A stretch of DNA of 29,745 bases from Euplotes cf. woodruffi 2 WChen-2021 (lineage: Eukaryota > Ciliophora > Spirotrichea > Euplotida > Euplotidae), in contig JAGYYN010039087.1 in the NCBI GenBank assembly GCA_021441665.1, forward strand, positions 1 to 29,745, read 5' to 3'. Position numbers and translations under genes: made by a program. The notes beneath the pieces were generated by a model. That model did no database searches. It saw only the letters and a program-made list of their open reading frames with translations, and was not told where the DNA came from. Positions 1 to 10,358 of the stretch are shown piece by piece (the stretch's first letter is position 1; each line of letters opens with the position of its first letter).

Positions 1-109
1 ACTAAATATTAGCTGTCATTATTTAATGCAAATGAAATCTAAATAAGAGTCTTAATTTCAGTAAAAACTTTGAAATCAGTATAGTTTATTCATATTGCGT
101 TAGAACCAC

Positions 110-1188
110 TTATCTACGAATATATTTTCTCTTTACCGCATAGGCATCTTTGATGTCTTGTTTCGTCTTTCCAGGGAACAAAAATGAGATCTTCTCCCAA
201 TCAACATCTCCGAATTTCTTCTGCTTCTTAACGACTCTTTTCATCAGTTTCATTTCTCTGACTGAGAAAGTGGTGTTTCTGCGGAGGCGGTCAAACCTCA
301 TTTTCAAATAGGTATAGTCGCGCTTCCAATTGCACCTGCATCAAATCTGATTCCAAATAAATTCCATATCGAGGGTCTGGTCGACAGAGCTAAATAGCAA
401 TTATTTACGATTTTACAATAAATATTCAAGATTGATGTTAAACTCTTTGACGGTCTCTTTAGCGATCTGGTACGCGATGCAGTCATTTTTCCTGCCCCAC
501 CTCCTAAACTTGATCTTGCCCGATTCAGTGGATTCCTTCTTGCTGCAAGGCTTCATAAGCTCCATAATGTCTATGCCCACGATTATGCGTTGTTTTGTGA
601 AGACGTAAAAGAAAGTGCAGTCTACCTTCAACTTCAAACGACTGTTTATCTGGGTTTAAAATGTCCTCTAGCTCCTTGTCTTCTTCTTTCTCGCTGCAGC
701 TGTCATCACCGCTTTCTGATTCGCTTTCAGACGAGGCAGAGTGACCAAAGTCGCAAAGCATATCGAGATGGTCTTTCTTTGCGGCCTGGATGCCGATGAT
801 CTAATTAAGAAAGGATAACAGTGTTAAGAAGGAAATTAAGATATTTTAGGCGATGTTTAAAATCAATTCTCCTACCTTTCGGCTGATATTGCTGATCTGT
901 TTAATCTCTGGCTCGCCTTTTGACTCTTCATCTGCTTTAGCAACAGTTTGAGGTGACAGGCGAGATTATTATCGAAAGGATTTTTAACAAAAAACAATGT
1001 GTACTTACATTTACATTCTTCAATAGCTGTGGTGGCCTTAGCAGAAACTTTTAGTTCTTTTGGAGGGAGAGATTGGATTGATTTTGAAGCAGACTTATTG
1101 CTATTTGGAGAGGACTGTGAATATGGAATACCATTTTGATCCAATAACCAGTTGCTCTTTTTGTATTGCTCGATGTTTTGAGAGACCA
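110..1188 (-). CDS. SANT/Myb-like domain protein, multi-exon
   Basis: The reading runs right to left and ends in TAA at 110-112. Introns inferred from GT..AG ends and matching phase: 935-1008 (or from 932), 801-875, 571-625 and 390-416. The N-terminus is Ser/Asn-rich, then an acidic Ser-rich stretch (SESESESGDDSCSEKEED). A conserved-looking block follows (GKIKFRRWGRKNDCIAYQ, then CNWKRDYTYLKMRFDRLRR) and a C-terminal SANT-like unit: FSVRE, then DWEKISFLFPGKTKQDIKDAY with the spaced Trp/Phe and PGKT typical of Myb/SANT repeats. A chromatin or DNA-binding role is inference. The in-frame TGA at 341-343 must be read through and sits next to a normal Cys codon. No ATG opens this frame, so the start probably lies in the 1722-1923 exon. 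Confidence 0.72.
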
Positions 1189-1249
1189 CTGAATGGTATT
1201 TTTTAAATTGACTTCATTCGCATAAATTATTTGAAAATGGCAGGACATT

Positions 1250-1704
1250 AAGTGAAATTAGATGAATTAAGTTTTCTTGTGGAAATCAAAGATTTCAGTT
1301 ATTTTAAGATTTAATTGGTAATACGGATATTTTTGAAACTTAAGACCAAAAGATCATAATTTAAACAATACCAGAATGTAAATGAATATTTTATCCCTTC
1401 ATTTTATTTTAAATCAATCTGTTTCAAAAAAGAAATGCAAATAGAGATGAATATAAAACTCTTCACTATTAAAAATACAGTTATAGTGAAAACAACAAAC
1501 AGACTAATTTTAAATATAAATAATACGACAAAAAACTTAAATCGACTATAAATTATATAATTCAAAATAAATTTAAAAGAGAACAGGTTGTTTTTTAAAA
1601 ACAAAAAATAAATTTAAATATGCTTAATTTCCAATATAAAGACAGCAAAAGGATAGAATTTAGCTTAATAATTAGCAAATAAATTATGTTCTTGTCAATG
1701 AGAA
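1250..1704. other. AT-rich stretch without a supported gene
   Basis: Low-complexity A/T runs. The only sizeable minus-strand frame is Phe/Ile/Lys-rich, as expected from random AT-rich DNA. It is either a long intron of the SANT-like gene or spacer. Confidence 0.5.
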
Positions 1705-1923
1705 TTAAATATTTATCTTACGCTTTTCAATTTTCATCACAATTGGTTTGTGATGTAATCGAAAATAGGATACCATTGGAATCCCAGAATTTTGGATTAA
1801 TTGATTTAGACTTCTTGACCCCACTGTGATACTCTCAATTTGGTCAAAATTGATTTTATATAACGACGGAAATTTATTCTGAATCTGATTTTCATCGTCA
1901 AGTATGATTGGTTTTGGTTCCAT
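1705..1923 (-). CDS. Small ORF, probable first exon of the SANT-like gene
   Basis: ATG at 1923 opens a 72-residue frame (MEPKPIILDDENQIQNKF...) ending in TAA at 1705. Near its end, a donor GTAAGAT at 1721 could splice to the CAG acceptor ending at 1189. That joins in phase with the open frame of the downstream SANT-like gene, which otherwise lacks a start. The intron would be 533 nt, far longer than others here, so the link is tentative. The coding look (mixed hydrophobic/polar, few homopolymers) is better than that of the AT-rich ORFs nearby. No family recognised. Confidence 0.5.
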   Translation of the reverse strand: MEPKPIILDDENQIQNKFPSLYKINFDQIESITVGSRSLNQLIQNSGIPMVSYFRLHHKPIVMKIEKRKINI

Positions 1924-2164
1924 ACTAAATCTATCACCTTATACACAGCACTTAAAACAAGTTGAACTTCGTAAAAATAAAATAAAATTACTTGCTGCAT
2001 ATATTTACCTACTTTTAAGCTTAATTTCTGTTTGAAAATATTTTTAAAATAATTATTACATTTAAAATATATTGCAGCTGAATACAAAAAGCTGTATGTA
2101 AAAATATTCTGCCTCGGTATATCCGCAGAATTCTATATATAATACAAAATAACTAAATTTAAAT

Positions 2165-3840
2165 ATGTTTGAGGCTGGAATCTCAAAAGAGGAGCAGATC
2201 CAAGACTCCATCGCTAATATTTGCAATTCTGACTCCGAGCTCACAAAGATCGTCCTTATTAAAGCCACCGAGCTTCAACTGATTCTCGAAGAACTCAGAA
2301 AGGCAGGAGTCGAGAAATAGCAAACATACCGTATGTGTTAATCACGATTTTTAGGACAAAGACCAACACAATAATGCTGCGACAGCCAGTCACCAAAATA
2401 ACAATGAACTTAATGTTCCAGGAGGCAAGAGCCAGAGGTCGTCGGGGAAATCTTCACAAGCTGAAATCGATAAAATAAATGAAGAGATGAAGAATAAAAT
2501 ACCCAACTTCTACATTGCCACTTATAGCGAGCTTGGATTTAAAGATGCTGACTCCAAGATGTCTTTCGATTGCTTTTTCAGAGAATACATCGATGACACT
2601 ATCAGATACCTGACAGTGTTTTCAATCCACTTCAACGCTTGAGATGGTATTGACCTTGCACGAAAATTCTTGTCCATTTTTATTAATCTAATTCTAACTT
2701 TAGCGAAGCTGATATTCGTTCTCGTCAGAAGGATTGACGTTTGAATCTTAGTTCTCTACCGGCTGTTTCCATTTATAATGGTGCACAACCGGACGTCAGT
2801 ATTCGACCAAATTCATAGCGTGCAGCTGACAATGACTTTAATCAACAACAAAGACAGCCTCTACTGGTATGAAGACAACAAAGATGCCAAGTGGGAAACA
2901 GAGATTGTCAACATTGGCAAAGGAGAACATTTCAGTATTCTCAGTCTTGTTAAATATAGATATGATATCACTGTCGCCTGATCTGTTTATCAACTCTCAA
3001 ATCAAAGAGGCCTGGAACGAACTGTACAGTAAAGAATTCGAAGGCAACTTAGGCTTGATAGTGCAGTATCTCGGTAAACTGAACTTAATATTTGTAGACA
3101 AAAAGTACAAGAATTCAAAGAGGTCTAAATCAGACTACAACTATTTAAAAATGCTTCAGAGGCTAACAGAAACGTACTCTTATAAAGGCAAAACTAGTTT
3201 AAATAAGCTGATTATTCTGACAGACTGCATGAACCTCCTTGACGTTCCTATAATATCTAAGCTTGGTTTAGAACTGGCTTATGTCAAAAGATGACTGCAC
3301 AGCAGGGTCGAAGGTACCAAGTCTCCTCAGTTCTAATACAATATAGAGCTGAGCATTACATCGATAAAAGAAGCTTTGCTTTCCATCGGCAATTTAAGAG
3401 TAGTCTGAAGAAAAATAAAGCCAGAAGAGGTCATCATTGAAAATGAACTGGACGTTAAAATCGCAGATATCATAAAGACCTGAATGTGAATCGACCACTT
3501 CAACACTGCAAATTTAATAAGCGGGATTATATTCTTGCAAGACTACTCTTGCATTGATTCTATCAAATTGCTTCCAAAGTTCCAAAATATTGACGTCATC
3601 GATTACATGAACAATAAGTTGAAGCCTGATGATCAAAACTTGAAGATGGAAGACTTCAGCCTCAATATTGAAGGATTCCTTCCAAATGAATTTACTAACT
3701 CTGAATGCTTCAGTAGCGAAGAAGAGGACAAGGACAAAGATAAGTCTAAATCTAAGCTCAAGTCCAAGCAGGAAACAAAGAAACTTTCAAGGAACTCATC
3801 TAATTCTCGAGTAACTAAAATTTCGTATCTTTGAAACTAA
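2165..3840 (+). CDS. Hypothetical multi-exon protein, acidic/Lys-Ser C-terminus
   Basis: Starts at ATG 2165 (MFEAGISKEEQIQDS). At 2315-2320 the frame meets AAA-TAG and continues one base on (K then SKHTDKDQ). Introns with matching phase: 2331-2354 (24 nt), probably 2647-2703, 2935-2959 (25 nt) and 3314-3346 (33 nt). The last removes an in-frame TAA. Several in-frame TGA codons (for example at 2640 and 3832) must be sense. The C-terminus is highly charged (SSEEEDKDKDKSKSKLKSKQ). The stop is TAA at 3838-3840. The middle is ordinary globular sequence with alternating hydrophobics. I do not recognise the family. Confidence 0.7.
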
Positions 3841-3923
3841 ATTAAAATGCAAATTTTAAAGCTATTCCATATAAATAATTTTTTGATTGTTGAATTTTCC
3901 CTTAACAATGGCATCTTTTTAAA

Positions 3924-5080
3924 ATGAATTATTTAAAACCAGTAGTCATAAAAATTTAATTTATTTCCGCTGAGGATGTTTAATTGCTAATTTTCAAAGC
4001 CACTAATCGATATTTTGTAGAACAAGTCAAATATCAGTTTCAAAAAGAGCGAAAGCAGTGCGGTAAGCGCAGATGAAGACAACAAGTCATTCGTCGAGCA
4101 AAAGAAATAAAGAGTTCATGGCGATCACGACTTACATGTGTGAAAACTCTAGTATCAAGACGATGAGGCAGCTGAAGAGCTACCTCTACGATCAGACTGA
4201 AGAAAAACACACTCGGTTTTGACAAATCAACTCCGAAATTGAGTCTTATCATCTGCTGCTAAAACAAAAATAAAGAGTTTTTAAATATCTACATCAAAAT
4301 CGGACAAATCTCAATCGACGGCTGCAAGAGAGAACGCTATATACTAAAAATCAAGGAAATGGAAGAAGAAATCGAGGATACTTACAAAAAACTACAGGAA
4401 GAAGAAAAGATCTTTGCAAATCAGCAGATTAAAGACGGTAAGCTTAAACCGATCACTGCTTAGTCAACCAAATCAAAACCTTGCTGCTCAAAGCTAAAAA
4501 TCTCGAGGAATCGAAGAATGAAGTAGAATCAGAGCTGAAGTTAAAAGAAAAAACTTGGATGAAGAATGATGAAGGTAACTACAGAATTTAAAATACAACT
4601 ATAACTGTCCTCGATGACTCTAAACTCAGTTTTTTTCTATATGATGATTATAGCTTAATTTTGCATCTGCATGTGCTATTGATAATTTAGTTTACAAGCA
4701 GAGAAGAGACATCTTGATGAACACAGTCAACAAAGAGATCTCGCTGATTGTCAAGATCATCAAAGATCTGGTCCTTCAACGAGAAGTATACTTCAAGCTG
4801 ATCTTGTAACCAGCGTGCGTTACTGTATAGGTACCTCGAAGCCCACATCTACGGAATCAACTCCTTAGAGGCCAGAGAACACAAGAAAAATATTAAGTAT
4901 ATAAATGATGCCAAGGAAATTTTGAGGAAAAAGGAGGAAAAACTATATGACCTCAAACTTATTTGCAGAAAAATGGAAAATAAACTTGTACTCAAAGAAC
5001 AGGAATGTGAGGAAATCGATAGAAATATCATGAAGGTTTTAAATACTAATGAAAAACTCACCAGAAAGGAAGGAAGTTAG
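3924..5080 (+). CDS. Coiled-coil protein with two +1 frameshift sites
   Basis: ATG 3924 opens a six-codon exon spliced in phase over 3942-4020. Further introns: 4438-4463 (26 nt), 4575-4690 (116 nt) and 4806-4830 (25 nt). Two +1 sites, AAATAA at 4105-4110 and at 4268-4273, link three frames; both are followed by AAAGAGTT. After splicing and shifting, the product is a long Glu/Lys/Leu-rich helix (e.g. KIKEMEEEIEDTYKKLQEEE) with few Pro or Gly, typical of a structural coiled coil. A ciliary or cytoskeletal role would suit this kind of protein but is not shown. It ends at TAG 5078-5080, after a Ser codon. Confidence 0.75.
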
Positions 5081-5343
5081 AAGCTATGCCTTATTAATGT
5101 TTATATCATTTTATTATACTTTAGAGTCTCATGCTATACACTCATTACATTTGTATACTCAATCCTTTGGCTAGATTTTAACTATTTTGGGTTAAAATTA
5201 ATTTTTTCATGTTTTGATTATTTTACTTAAATATACTTAATAAAATCTAAATTTACTTTCAATATCTTTTACATGTTGAACTAAAAGATAAATTTATTGA
5301 TAAAGTGTCATAAATTAGACTTAATACAATCGGAGTTTTAGCT

Positions 5344-8300
5344 TTAGTCAAATTCTTCAGAGTAGTTATCTTCTTCAGTTTCTTCACCCTTTATTTTCTT
5401 ATTACTCTGCTTCGAGTTTCTCTTTTGGTTTTTATCAGATATTGAATCTTCTGGGGCTGAAGCTAATTTATTTATACACATGTATATAAATCATCACAAA
5501 TTTCAAACAAAAATAAAATGCAAAATCAATAATAAAATAAATACCGTTAATCATCTTTTCATAATCACCAAAGTTTACTGCGTCTAAGTTTTGCTGAAAA
5601 CTCTTAAGCTTTCTATCAAATGAAGACTCGACGCAGTTTTCTGGGGTTTTATCCTCAAAACTTTTATCGTAACCAGTGTTTTCGTACTCCTGGTCATAAC
5701 CTTTATTTTCGTCGTCACTTATTGACTCTTGTTTGTCAGCGTGTAATGAAGGATTTTTGTTTGTTTTTCTTCATCGAATTCTTCGTCTTCATATCCGTCG
5801 TTGTCATCTTCATCCACATGATGGCCTTCATCGTGATCATGTTGGTCTTCATAGGTTTCTTTTTCTTCATGGTCTTCGTGTTCTCCGTGTTCTCCGTGGT
5901 CTTCATCATCTACTTGATTATCATGGTCTTGATGGTCTTCATGATCGGTGTAATTATCTGTGTGGTCTCCTCAGTCTTCTGGATCGAGACTGACTTTAAC
6001 ATTTACGATATTATGCTGTTCTTTGTGCTCGTTTTCACGACTTTCTTCGAAATCATCATTTCCGTATTCATCTTCTTCATTTTGAGATTCTGCGACATGT
6101 TTTTCAGACCTTTGCTGAAGACCTATATAGTTTTAACTAAATGTGAGTTTAGATATTACAAAGAAAATAAATTATAGTATCAACCTTCGTTATTGCTTTC
6201 ATGTCCATCATTTTTATTAGATTTTGAGCTCGACTGCTCCTCTTTATTTTCATTTACATCTTGACTTTCAGAAGGTTCTTTTTGCTTCTTTTTATCTTGA
6301 GTACTTTTTGCTTTCAATTTTTGACCAGAAATTTCGTCTTCTTGGCTATGCTCACTTTTGACTTTAATCTACGAGAGTCAGTTTTTGACGAAAAGACACT
6401 TACGACTGGTCTTGCTTCGACCAACAGTGACTTGTTAGAATAAGTATCTTGCTGTCTTAAGCTCAACCTTTACATTAAACGATCAAATTTACTGCTTGTT
6501 GAGTTTCGGAGCAAATGTAGATTCTTGCTTTGAAATCAACACCTTCGCATCTTGATTATTGCTTTCTTCTCTGCTATTATTCTGATTAGCTTGTTTATCT
6601 GAACCCTCGCCTTTTGCATCTTCTTGTGTTTCAAAAATCGGATTCAACGACTTATTTCAGCTTATTCGCAGGGGACTCGTCAAAACATTCTGAGTACTCT
6701 TTAAAATATGTGAAACATAGAAATAAAACTTATTACTATCGAGACGAGAAGAGATAAAAATGCATAAGGAACCTGAGTTTTAATAATATCATCAAATATG
6801 ATTTTAGCTACCTTTTTCAGTTTTATCGTCCATATACTTGCTTTCGCTATCAACATCTAAAGGGTAAGTGATTAAGCTACCAAGATGGGGGTTCTCAACA
6901 ATCGGCTTTATCTGTGTCTTAGTTATATCATAGTTCATCGTTTCACTTCTTTTCTTTTGAATGATGATATCTTCACCATCAGTCGGATCCTTCAGGCGGA
7001 TAAATTCTTGCGATTCCGACCGAGAGACGATGATCGAATGAAGCTTGCTGTTTGTTTCTATACAGCTAAGACAACCGAGTCTACCGCTTGACCTGTTATC
7101 ATCGAAATAGTCGTTGTCGTCTTTTGTCATAAATGGCTCGACTATCTGGTGGTTCACGCTGCTATGGTTTTGCTTAACACTATTAATCGGAGTGGCTGCG
7201 TCTTTGTTTAAGTCTTGAGAGTCATCAGCTTTAATTTTTATTTTCGACTCTAAATACAACTAAATGTTATAACAGTCGGTGATGAATTAGCTAATAAAAA
7301 TATTATTTAGTACCTCATTGACTCTTTGCCTTTGAAATAGATCTTAAATACAGATTTGATTTATTTTTAGCAGAACTATCATTGCTATGTGGCTCAGAAG
7401 GCTTCGATTTATTTTAGCTTTAAAGAAGGCTGATTTATCTTGTTATTTAGCCTCTTTACTGTTTCTACAACTACAGTCTTAAATGCCTTGTTTCCTTTCC
7501 TTTTGAACTCAATTTTCTTAGGATGCGGCTTATTTGTGATTTGCTTTAAATCTTGGTCATCTTCAGTTTTATTTAAAACTACTTTTTAGCTTGCTTTTGT
7601 TAATGTAGTTTTGAGCATTGGATGCTCTATTCGAAATATTTGAGCTTGTCAAATATTTATTTCTATATGTAAATGAGTATTTTTGTACCTTTGCTTTGTT
7701 GTCCCTCCGACACTTCCCTCGTTGACTGATCCGTTATTTTGAAATTTAGAGTAGTCATTAGTATTAAATACATCTGCAACAGATTCGTAAACATTATTTT
7801 TACGCGGAGACTTATCATTAATCTGGTTTTGGCCTCCATTATTTTGGTCGTTGCTAAGATCAAGCTTTTCAAGCTTGCTATTTTTAACTTTGCGTTTTCT
7901 GAAATTAAGATAGAGAAGTTACTTTTCAACCTGTTCACTTTTAAGTATTTCTTGTTGCTTAATTTGGTATTTAACCTGCTCTCTAGATAAAATATTTATT
8001 ATGCGGATACATGAACTTCATGATCTTCTTGTACAGCTATAATAATATTAAATTGCGCTTTACACTGTAGTTATAATATCACCTCTCGATGACCTCAACG
8101 CTTTCTTTTTCGAGTTTATTCCTGAGATTAGAGAAGTAAATCTCGTGTTCTGTGCGTTTTAAAATAATATAGTATTTATTCTAAACTCATAGTTATCGTT
8201 GATCTTACTCCACGTGATGTACCCTTTTAAGTATTTTGATATCAGCAGAACTGACTGCCGCATTTTCGCCTGAAGTTAGTTGAATAAGACTTACTCTTTT

Positions 8301-8705
8301 CCAGTGCTGTTGCAGGACCACCGCAGCTCTGTTATTTCTCCTGGCAATATTTATGGTACTGCTTTCTGCATCTGTAGCCCTTCCACGCTTTTTGGATTCT
8401 TATCGCCATAGTGTGATACTTCGCGTGGTATTGTTTCTATATATGTAAGCCTCACTCGTACTAAGAGTCCCTTTTTAATCTTTATTCGCTTCCTGCGATC
8501 GATCATTTGATTGAACAACGCAAGCTTAGTCGAGATCTGGTCTCCAAGCAGGAACTTACTGGGATCATTGAATACTTCAGGACTTTTTCACAGCCGCTTG
8601 AGTTTATTTAATTTTACTCAGCTGATTTTGCTTCTTTTTAATCAAAAAGTTCAGATTATCAAGCTTTTTGGATTCATCAGCTGCAGTTTGTCTTAAAGAA
8701 TACAT
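5344..8705 (-). CDS. IQ-motif protein, about 14 exons, five +1 sites, His/Asp/Glu-rich tract
   Basis: Starts at ATG 8705 (MYSLRQTAADESKKLDNL), ends in TAA at 5344-5346. Two to three IQ-like motifs (IRIQKAWKGYRCRKQY; AAVVLQQHWKRAK; VLLISKYLKGYITW) suggest calmodulin binding. Next come a charged helix, a long Asn/Ser/Lys-rich linker, and an acidic tract at about 5770-6000 with repeated D-H-E units (DHEDHQDHDNQ, EHGEHEDHEEKE) that could bind metal ions. +1 sites (AAATAA): 8604-8609, 8332-8337, 7569-7574, 7409-7414, 6652-6657. Introns: 8437-8461, 8270-8294, 8181-8208, 8037-8063, 7983-8010, 7899-7922, 7663-7688, 7250-7313, 6699-6811, 6456-6492, 6369-6403, 6123-6184, 5463-5544. One frame step near 5755-5770, in an A-rich run, fits neither a splice nor AAATAR. 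Molecular role unknown. Confidence 0.72.
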
Positions 8706-8949
8706 CCATCCGTTTCTAGATAAAAAGTGAGAAAAAAAGGGGAGGAAATAACATTAAAGTCAGGAGTTTAGTAATTGAAGTTGAAAATACCCACAGGTAG
8801 AAGTTTAATCATTATAATGATATATTTCAAATTCGCAGATTTCAAAAAACTTCATAACTCAAAACCAATGATATCCCCATCGGTGTGATATTAAATTCAA
8901 ATTAACATATGAAAATTAGTAATTAAAAAATACAGCAAATGATACTAAA

Positions 8950-9219
8950 CTAATCTCCTTTCGCGCTGGTTTCAAACCGCAGTGATTCATGCACTTTTAG
9001 CAGATTAGTATTATACCAGAGAGTCGTATCGAACTGACTAGAGGTCTTCTGGTGGAATGAGTTCCAGAACATCGTTGTGTTGTAGTTCCTGCCAGTTTTA
9101 CTTTGCTCTCTCATATCGACCTTCCGCGACTTCCGAGCTGAAGTGATAATCTTGTATCTGTGGGTCTGAACCTCAATTTCTTTTTTGTTGATATAATAGT
9201 TAGAGCACTTGTTATGCAT
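8950..9219 (-). CDS. Small basic hypothetical protein, 89 residues
   Basis: One uninterrupted frame from ATG 9219 to TAG 8950, with no intron, no TGA and no shift. The N-half is basic (SARKSRKVDMREQSK); the C-half is rich in Phe/Trp/Tyr/Thr (TTMFWNSFHQKTSSQF, TTLWYNTNLL). Only 74 bp separate its start from that of the plus-strand gene at 9294, so the two share a divergent upstream region. Such short aromatic, basic proteins include axonemal microtubule-associated ones, but I cannot assign it. Confidence 0.62.
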   Translation of the reverse strand: MHNKCSNYYINKKEIEVQTHRYKIITSARKSRKVDMREQSKTGRNYNTTMFWNSFHQKTSSQFDTTLWYNTNLLKVHESLRFETSAKGD

Positions 9220-9293
9220 TTTTGGTATAGTAATAAATTCTATAATCGCAGCCGTTTACTTTCGACTTTCGCTGACCTTTATAATAATTAAAA
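9220..9293. promoter_or_regulatory. Short divergent intergenic region
   Basis: 74 bp between two head-to-head start codons (9219 minus, 9294 plus). It must hold both 5' ends if both genes are real. No defined promoter motif was recognised. In the soma the two genes may lie on one chromosome or be separated here. Confidence 0.35.
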
Positions 9294-10098
9294 ATGCAAG
9301 ATCAGACGATTGATGAAATGAAGAACAGCTTGAACCGAGTTATTGCTAATTTCCAAAAGCAGAGACTTGGTCGTCACAAAGCAACTTATAATGAACTTAC
9401 GATCGAGGAAGACCAAAACCAAGTCCTGACCGTGCTGAATATACTAATCGGGACAAGAATACTGAACTCGTATTGCTTGGTGTTCAGTAAAATCTCACGG
9501 CAGAGTGACTTGCCGATCACTCAGAGCTTTAAGCAGCTGATACGCAATCTTAAAGACCTTGCCTCCGTTAGCGAGCGGTACACTCATGTCGAAGGAAGCC
9601 TGTCAAGCAAAGAGACTACGTTTTTTGAGAAATAGAGAACTCGAAGGAACTTTTGAAAAGGTTAAGGACTACAAACTGGCTCTTGAAGAAAAAGTATCCG
9701 GCCTTTTTGACTCCTTTCACAAGTACTTGATACATGAAGTGAATAACGCTATTGCAGACGGCCAGAATGTCATTGCGTTTTCTTTGCAATTCTTGCTCGA
9801 TTTGATGCATCGACAAAATTTAGGAGAAACAGCAGATAAAATTGAAGATGTGAAGGCTGAAGGGGTCTGGAAGATACCTCAATCAGAAATTTCTAAAAGT
9901 GTTCAATTGTGATTTGAAGTAATGGATAGTGAAGGGCATGAATTGTATCAGGAAATTCCGTTTGTATTTGATATTTCTCAGTATATTGAAGAAGGAAAGG
10001 GGTTTGAAGAGACTTTGAAAGATGCAGTTTATGGTATTTTTAAAACAAATTTTTGGTTGAGTTTATATTGATGACATTTGGGTTTAAATATCTTTTAA
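9294..10098 (+). CDS. Hypothetical helical protein with one +1 site
   Basis: Starts at ATG 9294 (MQDQTIDEMKNSLNRVIANF), preceded by an A-rich leader. At 9630-9635 (GAG-AAA-TAG-A) the frame moves +1 and continues as RELEGTFEKVKDYKLALEEK, keeping the same helical, charged character. In-frame TGA at 9910-9912, 10069-10071 and 10072-10074 are read through. Stop TAA at 10096-10098. No intron is needed. About 266 residues with amphipathic helices and no recognised motif. Confidence 0.7.
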
Positions 10099-10358
10099 AA
10101 ATTTGTTTAAAATGATTTTTTTATTCAATATCTATAAATTAAAATTGATTCAAGTCATTTGTAAAAATCAAAAATTTTTAATAAATTTAATATGATATAA
10201 GCTCGAATATTTAATGAATTCAATAAGTATTTCCATTTAAGCTTAAAAATTATTGCTATTCTCTTTAAATTACTCTATAAAAATCCTTATCAATTTTTTT
10301 ATTTTGCTTAAAATTCCTTCTTCAACTCCGATTCTACTAAACTCACCTCTTCAGCATC
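10099..10358. other. AT-rich intergenic spacer
   Basis: No frame of note. Contains TTCAAT at 10124-10129, the reverse complement of the TTGAA-type core known from Euplotes chromosome-end signals. In such AT-rich DNA it may be chance. Confidence 0.4.

Noticed and set aside
1404-1604. Minus-strand 66-residue Phe/Ile/Val ORF
   Set aside because: Composition is that of AT-rich noise; no plausible start context or partner exon.
2640-2642. TGA as tryptophan (Blepharisma-type code)
   Set aside because: Trp is regularly TGG here, and TGA falls on zinc ligands and an LRR Cys position; +1 AAATAR sites also point to euplotids.
5620-6177. Plus-strand hydrophobic ORF resembling a membrane protein
   Set aside because: It is the antisense shadow of the Asp/His/Glu-rich tract of the IQ-motif gene; GTCTTC/TTCATC codons mirror GAAGAC/GATGAA repeats.
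7983-7988. +1 shift at ATC-TAG-A in the IQ-motif gene
   Set aside because: A 28-nt intron 7983-8010 gives the same join in phase, so no shift is needed.
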